Assembly (NCBI RefSeq): GCF_030386795.1
Contig: NZ_JANUQM010000009.1
Location: 1 to 64,000 of the forward strand
Direction of reading: 5' to 3'
DNA length: 64,000 nt
Source of the DNA: Streptomyces sp. S.PNR 29
GTDB lineage: Bacteria > Actinomycetota > Actinomycetes > Streptomycetales > Streptomycetaceae
In this document: positions 1 to 7,418 of the stretch, piece by piece
How the letters are laid out: each line of letters begins with the position of its first letter
Numbering within the stretch: position 1 is the stretch's first letter
The notes under the pieces: model-generated
What the model was told of the DNA's origin: nothing
The model's database searches: none
What the model saw: the letters and a program-made list of their open reading frames with translations, nothing else
Made by a program: the position numbers and the translations under genes

Positions 1-367
1 AACGGTCGCTTCCTTTGTACTCACCCTCTCGGGCTTTCCTCCGGGCGCTTCCCTTCGGTGTTTCCGACTCTATCAGATCCTTTCGGGCCTGATCCCCAGT
101 CAGCGGGGTTTGTCTTCGCGGCCGTTGGGCCGTTCCGACGAGTGAGACTTTAGCGGATTCCTGGCTCCCGACCTAATCGGGGGCTGCGTCCTTTCGAACG
201 CGGATTCCTCATTTCGCAAATACGCATGCCAAAGACACGCCAGCGCACAACGACAGGTCGTCGATTGTTGGGTAGTACTTGCGGAATGGCTGCCCGGGGA
301 CCGACCGGAGTCGGCGCTCACGTCGGACAACCCGGAGAACACTACGGATCGGGTAGGGGCGTGTCAA
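1..367 (-). promoter_or_regulatory. rRNA operon promoter and leader region (16S lies beyond the left edge)
   Basis: Read on the minus strand, positions 1-110 match the leader that precedes Streptomyces 16S rRNA genes (a CTGATAGAGTCGG stretch followed by GGTGAGTACAAAGG). A near-consensus promoter lies at 339-367: TTGACA at 362-367, a 17-bp spacer, TAGTGT at 339-344. A second candidate is TTAGGT (171-176), 18 bp, TAAAGT (147-152); TAGAGT at 67-72 may be another -10. GCGGATTCCT occurs at 153-162 and 200-209, suggesting repeated promoter units. Streptomyces rrn operons usually carry several tandem promoters. The 16S gene is inferred, not seen. There is no protein gene between 1 and 402. Confidence 0.8.
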
Positions 368-402
368 CTCAGGTCCCGAGGGCCCTCTGGAGGCGTACGC
401 TG

Positions 403-450
403 ATGTGTATGAAGACGCGTACGTGCACCCAGCTGTGGTGGGCCGCCTGA
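403..450 (+). CDS. Trp leader peptide (15 aa, tandem Trp codons)
   Basis: A short frame, MCMKTRTCTQLWWAA, starts at ATG 403 behind GGAGG at 389-393 and has two adjacent Trp codons (436-441) immediately before its last two codons and the TGA at 448-450. A second ATG at 409 would give 13 residues. It sits 118 bp upstream of a tryptophanyl-tRNA synthetase gene and directly abuts a three-strand attenuator. This is the layout of ribosome-mediated attenuation: stalling at Trp codons when charged tRNA-Trp is scarce. As I recall it, the auxiliary trpRS1 of S. coelicolor is controlled this way (Vecchione and Sello), so this is probably the orthologous leader. Confidence 0.85.
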   Translation: MCMKTRTCTQLWWAA

Positions 451-510
451 CGGCGGCCGTACTCACGTATGTACTCAACGGCCGCCGCCTCGGCGGCCGT
501 TCTCGTATCT
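451..510 (+). promoter_or_regulatory. Transcription attenuator of trpS (mutually exclusive hairpins)
   Basis: Three strands are visible: A CGGCGGCCGT (451-460), B ACGGCCGCCG (478-487), C CGGCGGCCGT (491-500). A and C are identical, and B is perfectly complementary to both. B:C gives a 10-bp stem with a 3-nt loop followed by a pyrimidine-rich tract (501-514), a terminator. A:B is the competing antiterminator. A ribosome finishing at the leader stop (448-450) would cover A and allow termination; one stalled at the Trp codons (436-441) would leave A largely free. Pairing is seen; the mechanism is inferred from geometry and the known S. coelicolor case. Confidence 0.82.
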
Positions 511-568
511 CCCTCCTCGGAAGGGCGGCCGGCGGGAAGCGGCGGTCCTCATCCAGGAGGTGGAGAAG

Positions 569-1594
569 ATGACGCGGGTGTTCAGTGGGGTCAAGCCGAC
601 CGGGCATCTGACGCTGGGGAACTACCTGGGGGCCATGCGGCGGTGGGCTGCCGTCGATCAGCACCAGGCCGACGCGCTGTTCTGCATCGTCGATCTGCAT
701 GCCCTGACGGTGGAGCACGATCCGGCGCGGGTGCGGCGGCTGAGTCGGCAGGCGGCGTCGCTGCTGCTGGCGGCGGGGCTGGATCCGGAGTTGTGCACCC
801 TCTTCGTGCAGAGTCATGTGGACGAGCACGCACGGCTGTCGTACCTGCTGGAGTGTGTGGCGACCGACGGTGAGACGCGGCGGATGATCCAGTACAAGGA
901 GAAGGCCGCGCGGGAGCGGGCGCGGGGTGGGAGCGTGCGGCTGTCGTTGCTCACGTATCCGGTGCTGATGGCGGCGGACATCCTGGCGTACGGGGCGGAT
1001 GAGGTGCCGGTGGGGGACGACCAGACCCAGCATGTGGAGTTGACGCGGGATCTGGCGGTGCGGTTCAACCAGCGGTACGGGCATACGTTCGTGGTGCCTC
1101 GGGCCACGCGTCCGGCGGTGGCGGCGCGGGTGATGAATCTGCAGGATCCGACGTCGAAGATGGGGAAGAGCGAGGACGTCGGTCCGGGGATCGTCTATCT
1201 GCTCGACGAGCCCGACGTGGTGCGGAAGAAGGTCATGCGGGCCGTGACCGACAGCGGGCGGGAGGTCGGGTACGACCGGGAGGCGCGGCCGGGAGTGGCG
1301 AATCTGCTGGAGATTCTGGCTGCCTGTACGGGTGGGGACCCCTCGGAGCTGAGCGGTGTGTACGAGTCCTACGGCGCCCTGAAGAAGGACACCGCCGAGG
1401 CCGTGGTGGAGGTGCTGAGGCCCGTGCAGGAGAGGCACAAGGAGTTGTGCGCGGATCCCGGTTATGTGGAGGGGGTGCTGCGGGATGGTGCGGAGAGGGC
1501 TCGGGCGATGTCCCGGCCGACCGTGGATGCCGCTTATCGGGCGATCGGGTTGTTGCCGGCGGCCGCTGGTACGGGTGTGACGGTGGCCCGGTAG
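569..1594 (+). CDS. trpS: Tryptophanyl-tRNA synthetase (auxiliary, attenuator-controlled)
   Basis: Class I aminoacyl-tRNA synthetase that charges tRNA-Trp, 341 aa, a normal length for TrpRS. The HIGH-type signature is TGHLTLGN at residues 11-18 and the KMSKS-type loop is KMGKS at 197-201. ATG 569 is preferred over GTG 560 because AGGAGG (555-560) is then 8 nt away. A leader peptide with Trp-Trp codons and an attenuator lie just upstream, so synthesis should rise when Trp-tRNA charging fails. Streptomyces usually carry a second housekeeping trpS; the attenuated copy (SCO3334 in S. coelicolor, from memory) confers indolmycin resistance. The resistance phenotype here is inference. A bidirectional terminator follows. 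Confidence 0.95.
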   Translation: MTRVFSGVKPTGHLTLGNYLGAMRRWAAVDQHQADALFCIVDLHALTVEHDPARVRRLSRQAASLLLAAGLDPELCTLFVQSHVDEHARLSYLLECVATDGETRRMIQYKEKAARERARGGSVRLSLLTYPVLMAADILAYGADEVPVGDDQTQHVELTRDLAVRFNQRYGHTFVVPRATRPAVAARVMNLQDPTSKMGKSEDVGPGIVYLLDEPDVVRKKVMRAVTDSGREVGYDREARPGVANLLEILAACTGGDPSELSGVYESYGALKKDTAEAVVEVLRPVQERHKELCADPGYVEGVLRDGAERARAMSRPTVDAAYRAIGLLPAAAGTGVTVAR

Positions 1595-1603
1595 CTGCGG
1601 TGT

Positions 1604-1629
1604 GCCGCCCCCGTCTCGTCGGGGGCGGC
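1604..1629. terminator. Bidirectional terminator between trpS and proC
   Basis: GCCGCCCCCG (1604-1613) pairs perfectly with CGGGGGCGGC (1620-1629) around a 6-nt loop. It sits between the convergent stops of trpS (1594) and proC (1636), so it can serve both. Confidence 0.8.
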
Positions 1630-1635
1630 GTTCGG

Positions 1636-2445
1636 TCAGTTGTTGCCGGAGGCGAGTTCGCGGCTGCGGTCGCGGGCGGCTTCGAGGGCGGCGATGAGGG
1701 CGGCCCGTACGCCGTGGTTCTCCAGTTCGCGGATGGCGTTGATGGTCGTGCCCGCGGGGGAGGTGACGTTCTCGCGGAGCTTGACCGGGTGTTCGCCGCT
1801 GTCGCGGAGCATGGTCGCGGCGCCGATCGCGGACTGGACGATCAGGTCGTGGGCCTTGTCGCGGGGCAGGCCGAGGAGGATGCCGGCGTCGGTCATGGCT
1901 TCGACCAGGTAGAAGAAGTAGGCCGGGCCGGAGCCGGAGAGGGCGGTGCAGGCGTCCTGCTGGGACTCGGGGACGCGGAGGGTCTTGCCGACCGCGCCGA
2001 AGATCTCCTCGGCGTGGGCGAGGTGTTCGGCGGTGGCGTGGCTGCCGGCGGAGATGACGGACATGGCCTCGTCGACGAGGGCGGGGGTGTTCGTCATGAC
2101 GCGGACGACCGGGGTGCCCTCGGCCAGGCGCTCCTCGAAGAACGAGGTGGGGATGCCTGCCGCGCCGCTGATGATCAGGCGGTCGGCGGGGACGTGCGGG
2201 CCGAGTTCGTCGAGGAGGGTGCCCATGTCCTGCGGCTTGACCGTGAGGATCAGGGTGTCGGCGGTCTTGGCGGCCTCCGGGTTGCTGACCGGGGTGACTC
2301 CGTAGCGGGTGCGGAGTTCTTCCGCTCGTTCCTGGCGGCGGGCGGTGACCATGAGGTCGGCCGGGGACCAGCCGGCCCGGATCATTCCGCTGAGCAGGGC
2401 TTCGCCGATCTTGCCGGTGCCGAGGACTGCGACTTTCTGGGTCAT
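1636..2445 (-). CDS. proC: Pyrroline-5-carboxylate reductase
   Basis: Final enzyme of proline synthesis: NAD(P)H-dependent reduction of 1-pyrroline-5-carboxylate, cytosolic. 269 aa, standard family length. The N-terminal Rossmann loop is GTGKIGEALL; the C-terminal half has the family signature region (ALSGSGPAYFFYLVEAMTDAG, with the following VTSPAGTTINAI motif). Start chosen at the ATG giving MTQKVAVLG with GGAGG upstream; an in-frame extension to 2541 is proline/arginine-rich and not conserved-looking. Monocistronic between a terminator and the ABC exporter genes. Confidence 0.97.
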   Translation of the reverse strand: MTQKVAVLGTGKIGEALLSGMIRAGWSPADLMVTARRQERAEELRTRYGVTPVSNPEAAKTADTLILTVKPQDMGTLLDELGPHVPADRLIISGAAGIPTSFFEERLAEGTPVVRVMTNTPALVDEAMSVISAGSHATAEHLAHAEEIFGAVGKTLRVPESQQDACTALSGSGPAYFFYLVEAMTDAGILLGLPRDKAHDLIVQSAIGAATMLRDSGEHPVKLRENVTSPAGTTINAIRELENHGVRAALIAALEAARDRSRELASGNN

Positions 2446-2509
2446 GGCTGGGGTGCCTCCGGGGGTGCGTCGTCCGGGGTCCATCCTCGCACCCGACGGG
2501 CTGGGTCGG

Positions 2510-3265
2510 TCACGCCGTCCGGCGTCGCAGGGTCGCGGCACCCAGGCCGAGGACCAGCAGGGCGCAGCCGGCCACGATCAGTACGTCCCTCAGGAAGGTG
2601 GCGGTGACGTCCGTGTGCCTGAGGACCTCGTTCATGCCGTCGACGGCGTAGGACATGGGGAGGGCGTCGGAGATGCCCTCCAGGACGGGGTGCATGTTCT
2701 CGCGAGGAGTGAAGAGGCCGCAGAGCAGGAGCTGGGGGAAGATCACTGCGGGCATGAACTGGACCGCCTGGAATTCGGAGGCCGCGAAGGCCGAGACGAA
2801 GAGGCCGAGGGCTGTGCCGAGGAGCGCGTCGAGCAGGGCCACCAGGAGGAGCAGCCAGGGGCTGCCGGTGACGTCCAGGCCCAGGAACCAGACCGCGAGG
2901 CCGGTGGCGAGGGACGACTGGATGATCGCGAGGGTGCCGAAGGCGAGGGCGTAGCCCGCGATGAGGTCGCCTTTGCCGAGGGGCATGGCGAGGAGGCGTT
3001 CGAGGGTGCCGGAGGTGCGTTCGCGCAGGGTGGCGATCGAGGTCACCAGGAACATGGTGATCAGGGGAAAGATCCCGAGGAGGGACGCGCCGATGTTGTC
3101 GAAGGTGCGCGGGCTGCCGTCGAAGACGTAGCGCAGCAGGAACAGCATCACGCAGGGGATCAGGATCAGCATCGCGATGGTGCGCGGGTCGTGGGTGAGC
3201 TGGCGCAGGACCCGGGTGGCGGTGGCCGTGGTGCGGGAGGCGTTCAGGGCGCTCGTCGGGCTCAT
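2510..3265 (-). CDS. ABC-2 type exporter permease
   Basis: 251-aa integral membrane protein with about six hydrophobic segments, the first at TIAMLILIPCVMLFLLRYVF, then others around GASLLGIFPLITMFLVTSIA and the C-terminal ALLVLGLGAAT. The conserved ABC-2 motif with ERTSGTLERLLAMP in the first cytoplasmic loop is present. Its ATG overlaps the stop of the upstream ATPase gene (ATGA at 3262-3265), so the two are translationally coupled and form one DrrAB-like exporter. Substrate unknown; the family exports drugs, antibiotics or lipids. Confidence 0.9.
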   Translation of the reverse strand: MSPTSALNASRTTATATRVLRQLTHDPRTIAMLILIPCVMLFLLRYVFDGSPRTFDNIGASLLGIFPLITMFLVTSIATLRERTSGTLERLLAMPLGKGDLIAGYALAFGTLAIIQSSLATGLAVWFLGLDVTGSPWLLLLVALLDALLGTALGLFVSAFAASEFQAVQFMPAVIFPQLLLCGLFTPRENMHPVLEGISDALPMSYAVDGMNEVLRHTDVTATFLRDVLIVAGCALLVLGLGAATLRRRTA

Positions 3266-4071
3266 CGCGTGGTCTCCTTCGTGCGGCCCGCTGCGATCGC
3301 TTTGTCGACCAGGTGCAGGAAGGCTGCTTCGACCGTCTCGGAGTCGGTGCGGGTGCGCAGGGCGTCGGGGGTGTCGTCGGCGAGGATCTCGCCCTCGCGC
3401 ATGAGGAGGAGGCGGTGGCAGCGCTCGGCCTCGTCCATGACGTGGGAGGAGATGAGGAGGGTGGCGCCGCGGTCGGCGGCGAGGGAGTGGAAGAGGTTCC
3501 ACAGGTCTCGGCGCAGGACCGGGTCGAGGCCGACCGTGGGTTCGTCGAGGACGAGGAGTTCGGGGGTGCCGAGGAGGGCCACGGCGAGGGAGACGCGGCT
3601 GCGCTGGCCGCCGGAGAGGTTGCCGGCCAGGGCGTCGGCGCGGGTGATGAGGTCGACGTCGGCGAGGACGCGGTCGACGTCGTGCCGGCGTTCGGCGGTG
3701 GGGAGGCCGGGGCTGAGGATCGCGGCGAAGTAGTCGAGGTTCTGGCGGACGGTCAGGTCGTCGTAGACGGAGGGGGCCTGGGTGACGTAGCCGATGCGGG
3801 TGCGCAGGCCGGGGTGGCCGGCGGGGTGGCCGAGGACGTCCAGGGTGCCGGTCACCTTGGCCTGGGTGCCGACGATCGCGCGCATGAGGGTCGATTTGCC
3901 GCAGCCGGAGGGGCCGAGGAGGCCGGTGATCTGGCCGCGGGGGACGGAGAAGTCGAGGCCGCGCAGAACGGTGCGGGAGCCTCGGACGACGGTGAGGCCC
4001 TCGGCATGGACGGCGGGGGTGTCGTCGGTGGGGGGCGGTTCGGGGCGTGGTGTACCGGGAGCATTATTCAT
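3262..4071 (-). CDS. ABC exporter ATP-binding protein
   Basis: 269-aa ATPase of the DrrA type. Walker A GPSGCGKST, Q-loop region YVTQAPSVYDD, signature LSGGQRSR, Walker B LLVLDEPT and the switch His (ISSHVMDEAE) are all present. The start is ambiguous: ATG 4071 (MNNAPG), GTG 4074, or a TTG at 4110. The TTG is more likely part of a TTGACG -35 box (4105-4110), since a -10-like CATTAT lies 17 bp downstream at 4082-4087; transcription would begin almost at the start codon, implying a leaderless mRNA. A 34-bp perfect palindrome covers -10 and start. First gene of a two-gene exporter operon. Confidence 0.92.
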   Translation of the reverse strand: MNNAPGTPRPEPPPTDDTPAVHAEGLTVVRGSRTVLRGLDFSVPRGQITGLLGPSGCGKSTLMRAIVGTQAKVTGTLDVLGHPAGHPGLRTRIGYVTQAPSVYDDLTVRQNLDYFAAILSPGLPTAERRHDVDRVLADVDLITRADALAGNLSGGQRSRVSLAVALLGTPELLVLDEPTVGLDPVLRRDLWNLFHSLAADRGATLLISSHVMDEAERCHRLLLMREGEILADDTPDALRTRTDSETVEAAFLHLVDKAIAAGRTKETTR

Positions 4072-4091
4072 CACGTGATGAATAATGCTCC
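4058..4091. promoter_or_regulatory. 34-bp perfect palindrome operator over the ABC exporter promoter/start
   Basis: Each arm is GGAGCATTATTCATCAC, joined at a central CACGTG with no mismatch in 34 bp. It overlaps the presumed -10 (4082-4087) and both plausible start codons (4071, 4074). A dimeric repressor bound here would block RNA polymerase. No regulator gene is next to the operon, so the binding protein must be encoded elsewhere. A cruciform or mRNA hairpin that hides the start is the alternative role. Confidence 0.75.
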
Positions 4092-4155
4092 TGGGGGTTG
4101 GCGCCGTCAAGCGTGGGAGCGTCGGAGAGGGGAGTTTCGGCGCCTGTGACAGGGC

Positions 4156-4668
4156 CTAGGCGCGGCGGCGCTTCTTCGAGGGGTTGCCGGTGCGGCGGGC
4201 GGAGCGGTTCTCGTGCTGGGTGCGGGCCCGGTCGTACTCGGCGCGGTGGAGTTTCTCGCCGGGGGCCTCGATGAGAGAGCGGCAGAAGTAGGCGAGGAGG
4301 GAGCCGACGAAGCCGACGGCCAGCAGGCCGCGGAGGGAGGCCTGGCGGTCGGGGTCGGGGCGCCTGGTGAAGCTGTCCCAGGTGTGGCGGAAGGCCAGTG
4401 CGCTGCAGATCGCGAACATCACGACCATGAGGAGCGCGACGAAGCCGCCGGTGCCGGCGATCCGGAGGCCCTGGTAGGCGGCGCGGAGGACGAGGCAGGA
4501 GGCGACGGCTGCGGCGAGGGAGCCGGCGGCTGCCGCGATACGGCGGATGGTGTAGCCGTGGTCGTGGTGGAGCCAGGTGGTGCCGAAGAAACGGATCGGC
4601 TCCGGGCGCGGTCCGGTGGGGGGCGTGGAGCCCGCGGTGGTGTCCGGGGTGCCGGTCTTGTCGCTCAC
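4156..4668 (-). CDS. Small integral membrane protein of unknown function
   Basis: 170 aa with a GTG start at 4668. The N-terminal ~45 residues are hydrophilic and Pro/Thr-rich, followed by three hydrophobic segments near residues 45-65, 72-92 and 113-128, and a basic tail ending KKRRRA. I recognise no catalytic motif. No strong ribosome-binding site is visible. It lies upstream of the ABC exporter genes in the same direction, but the palindromic promoter between them argues against co-transcription. Confidence 0.75.
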   Translation of the reverse strand: MSDKTGTPDTTAGSTPPTGPRPEPIRFFGTTWLHHDHGYTIRRIAAAAGSLAAAVASCLVLRAAYQGLRIAGTGGFVALLMVVMFAICSALAFRHTWDSFTRRPDPDRQASLRGLLAVGFVGSLLAYFCRSLIEAPGEKLHRAEYDRARTQHENRSARRTGNPSKKRRRA

Positions 4669-4710
4669 GCGTCGATTATGGCTCCGGCACCGCCGCGGGC
4701 TCGGCGCGGG

Positions 4711-5034
4711 TCAGGAGCAGCGGGGGCGGATGTAGCCGTCGCTGCCGGTGTTGACGTACGCGTCCGAGACGAACTGGCCGCTGGCGATGTTGTCCCAGAT
4801 GTTCGTGGTGCCGTAGGGCCCGGTGACCGTCGTGCCCGGGCTCTGGCAGTAGATGGCGACCTGGGCGCCCTCGGGCAGGACCTTGACGATCGGGTAGCCG
4901 GTGCCGGGGCCGCTGCGGACGTTGAGCCGGACGCCCGGGGCGACCGAGTAGTAGCGGAGCGATGTGGTGGTCGCCGTCGCGGTGAGGGCCTCCTCCTCGC
5001 CGCTCGCGAGTTCGTCGACACGATCGACAGACAT
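4711..5034 (-). CDS. Small bacterial SH3-domain protein
   Basis: 107 aa. Residues ~30-105 form an SH3b-type fold with the hallmark LNVRSGPGTGYPIVKVLP and a terminal WDNIASGQFVSDAYV segment; two Cys (CQ and the C-terminal RC) may pair. The ATG at 5034 has an excellent GGGGAGG site 6 nt upstream. This start gives no signal peptide, which is odd because SH3b domains usually bind cell-wall peptides outside the cell. An in-frame extension to 5163 adds a basic segment with no clear signal either. Divergent from the kinase gene. Confidence 0.82.
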   Translation of the reverse strand: MSVDRVDELASGEEEALTATATTTSLRYYSVAPGVRLNVRSGPGTGYPIVKVLPEGAQVAIYCQSPGTTVTGPYGTTNIWDNIASGQFVSDAYVNTGSDGYIRPRCS

Positions 5035-5215
5035 GCTTTTCCTCCCCCGTTGAACCCATGACTGCCATGGGGTCCCGTTGATTCCCATGAGACGCGCCAT
5101 GAAACATATGTGCGCGACTCGCACGCGGAGGCTAGCAAGCCGCCTCTGCCGGGGACGAGTCATGGACTAGGCTCCGTGCGTCGCGGGCGCGGACGAACGG
5201 CACGGGGGTGGTTCC

Positions 5216-7342
5216 ATGGCGCCGCAGCAGAACGCCGGAGCGGGCGCGGAAGCGGAACTTCCCGAGTACGCCGGTCACTACCGTCTGGAGTCCTGTCTGG
5301 GGTCGGGCGGCATGGGGGTCGTGCATCTCGCGCGGAGTACCTCCGGGATGAAGCTCGCGGTGAAGGTGGTGCACGCGCAGTACGCGAGGGATCCCGAGTT
5401 CCGGGGGCGGTTCCGGCAGGAGGTGCGGGCGGCGCGGAGGGTGAGCGGTGCCTTTACCGCGCCCGTCGTCGATGCCGATCCGGAGGCGGAGCGGCCGTGG
5501 ATGGCTACGCAGTTCATCCCGGGGCCGACCCTGTCGGAGCATGTGAAGCGGAACGGGCCGATGGACGCCGCGCAGCTGCGTCGGCTGACGGCCGGGCTCG
5601 CGGAGGCGCTGCGGGACATCCACCGGGTCGGGGTGGTGCACCGGGATCTGAAGCCGAGCAATGTGCTGCTCGCCGAGGACGGTCCGAAGGTCATCGACTT
5701 CGGCATTTCCCGGCCGAAGGACAGCGAGCTGCGGACCGAGACGGGCAAGCTGATCGGTACGCCGCCGTTCATGGCGCCGGAGCAGTTCCGGCGGCCGCGG
5801 GAGGTCGGGCCGGCCGCCGACATCTTCGCGCTCGGGTCGGTGCTGGTGCACGCGGCCACGGGGCGCGGGCCGTTCGACTCGGACAGCCCGTACATCGTGG
5901 CCTACCAGGTCGTGCACGACGAGCCCGACCTGCACGGCGTACCGGAGGAACTGGCACCGCTGGTGCGGTCCTGTCTCGCCAAGGAGCCGGAGGAGCGGCC
6001 CACGCCGGACGAGCTGATGCGGGAGCTGCGGTCGGTCGCGGCCTCGTACGACACGCAGACGTTCATACCGGCGCAGCGGACCGGTGGGGCGGAGGAGGAG
6101 CGCGAGACCGATGGGGCCGGCGGTTCGCCGGAGCCTGAGCCGCGGGTCACGGAGCCGGAGCGTCGGCTCGGGAGGCGTCTCGGGATGCGGGCAGCGCTCG
6201 GAGCGGGGGCGATCGGTCTGGCCGTCGTCGGTGTGCTGGCCTCGGTCCAGTTGTTCGGCGGCGGAGACCCGGCGGCGCAGAGCACCAGCCCGCGGACCGC
6301 GCCGGCCGGGTTCAGCGCGTGGGAGGCGACGCCGCTGTCCAAGGGGAGCGTCCCCCAATGTGCTTACGGTGCGGGGAAGTTGCTCTGTGCGCAGACGGGG
6401 CGGGTGTTCGCCCTCGACCCGGCCGACGGCCGACTGCTGTGGCGGCACGCGGTCGCGAAGACGCCCCCGAGCGGACCGCCCGTCGTGTCCGGTGGGCTGG
6501 TGCAGCCGTCGCTGGAGCGGGGGCGGCCGCTGGAGGCGCTCGATCCGGCCTCGGGCAAGGTTCGCTGGCAGTGGGACCGGGCGGCGTACAACGGCCTGCG
6601 GTGCGCCGGCGGCATGCTGTTGCTCACCGGTACCGACGGAGCGGTCACCGGGGTGGACAGTGCCTCGGGGGACACGAAGTGGAGCCACGGGATTCCCGGG
6701 CACGGCATGCCGATCTTCGCGTCGTTCGCCGGGGACCGGCTGGCGTACGCGGTGAGCACCTCCGGCGACGGGTCGAGCACGCGGGTGACGGCGGTGGATC
6801 CGGGTACGGGCGAGGTGCGCTGGGACGCGCGGCTGGACGGAAGCCTGCAGCCGGTCGGTTCGGTGGGTGGCTCCCTGGTGTTCGTCTCCGTCGACGCGGT
6901 CTACGGGGACGCGCGGGCCGTGGTCCGCTACACGCCGGGCACGCGGGCGGTGCGGCGGGTGGCGCTGCCCGTGCGGGTCGCCCAGCCCCAGGGCACCGTG
7001 CGCGGGAACATGGTCTACCTCACGGGGGCCGGCGGATCGCTCGTGGCCGTCGATCTGGAGGGGCGCAAGGAGCGGTGGCGCCTGGAGACGGGTCTGGCCC
7101 GTGGCTCCGCGCCGGTCGCGGACGGCCGGCATGTGTATGTCACCGCCCCCGACGGGCGGCTCCTCGCCGTCGGCGCCCGCGACGGGAAGCTGCTCGGGCA
7201 GACGCCCACGCGGCTCGGTACGAACACGGACCGTGTCCCGGCGACCCTGCCCGAGCCTGTGATCGCGAGCGGGCATGTCTACGCGGGCGCCCCCGACGGC
7301 ACGGTGTTCGCGGTGGACGGACGCGACCCGTCGGTCTGGTAG
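5216..7342 (+). CDS. Membrane Ser/Thr protein kinase with PQQ-type beta-propeller sensor
   Basis: 708 aa. The N-terminal Hanks kinase (residues ~20-275) has a GSGGMGVV P-loop (29-36), Lys50, HRDLK (142-146) and DFG (161-163), so it should be active. An acidic linker leads to one membrane span near 326-346, then an outside domain of about 360 residues with repeated blade motifs such as FALDPADGRLLWRH, ALDPASGKVRWQW and VAVDLEGRKERWRL. This is the AfsK-like architecture rather than the PASTA type. The propeller would face outside and sense an unknown ligand. Synteny suggests the SCO3344 orthologue. No substrate is indicated by neighbours. Confidence 0.93.
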   Translation: MAPQQNAGAGAEAELPEYAGHYRLESCLGSGGMGVVHLARSTSGMKLAVKVVHAQYARDPEFRGRFRQEVRAARRVSGAFTAPVVDADPEAERPWMATQFIPGPTLSEHVKRNGPMDAAQLRRLTAGLAEALRDIHRVGVVHRDLKPSNVLLAEDGPKVIDFGISRPKDSELRTETGKLIGTPPFMAPEQFRRPREVGPAADIFALGSVLVHAATGRGPFDSDSPYIVAYQVVHDEPDLHGVPEELAPLVRSCLAKEPEERPTPDELMRELRSVAASYDTQTFIPAQRTGGAEEERETDGAGGSPEPEPRVTEPERRLGRRLGMRAALGAGAIGLAVVGVLASVQLFGGGDPAAQSTSPRTAPAGFSAWEATPLSKGSVPQCAYGAGKLLCAQTGRVFALDPADGRLLWRHAVAKTPPSGPPVVSGGLVQPSLERGRPLEALDPASGKVRWQWDRAAYNGLRCAGGMLLLTGTDGAVTGVDSASGDTKWSHGIPGHGMPIFASFAGDRLAYAVSTSGDGSSTRVTAVDPGTGEVRWDARLDGSLQPVGSVGGSLVFVSVDAVYGDARAVVRYTPGTRAVRRVALPVRVAQPQGTVRGNMVYLTGAGGSLVAVDLEGRKERWRLETGLARGSAPVADGRHVYVTAPDGRLLAVGARDGKLLGQTPTRLGTNTDRVPATLPEPVIASGHVYAGAPDGTVFAVDGRDPSVW

Positions 7343-7370
7343 GCCCCGGCCGCCGCCGGCGCACGCGAAA

Positions 7371-7400
7371 GGGCCGCCCCCGTCGAGCAGGAGGCGGCCC
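7371..7400. terminator. Terminator between kinase gene and ilvD
   Basis: GGGCCGCC (7371-7378) and GGCGGCCC (7393-7400) form an 8-bp stem between two convergent genes. Confidence 0.6.
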
Positions 7401-7418
7401 GGCCGAGCCCGGTGAGCC

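Noticed and set aside
209..1438. Minus-strand 409-aa frame opposite trpS
   Set aside because: His/Arg/Pro-rich antisense shadow, and its left part covers the rrn promoter.
4072..4110. TTG at 4110 as start of the ABC ATPase
   Set aside because: TTGACG there fits a -35 box, and the added residues are encoded by the palindrome and promoter; start at 4071/4074 is more plausible.
5132..7276. Long minus-strand frame (714 aa) opposite the kinase gene
   Set aside because: Arg/Pro/His-rich composition typical of the antisense shadow of a high-GC gene; the sense frame has all kinase motifs.
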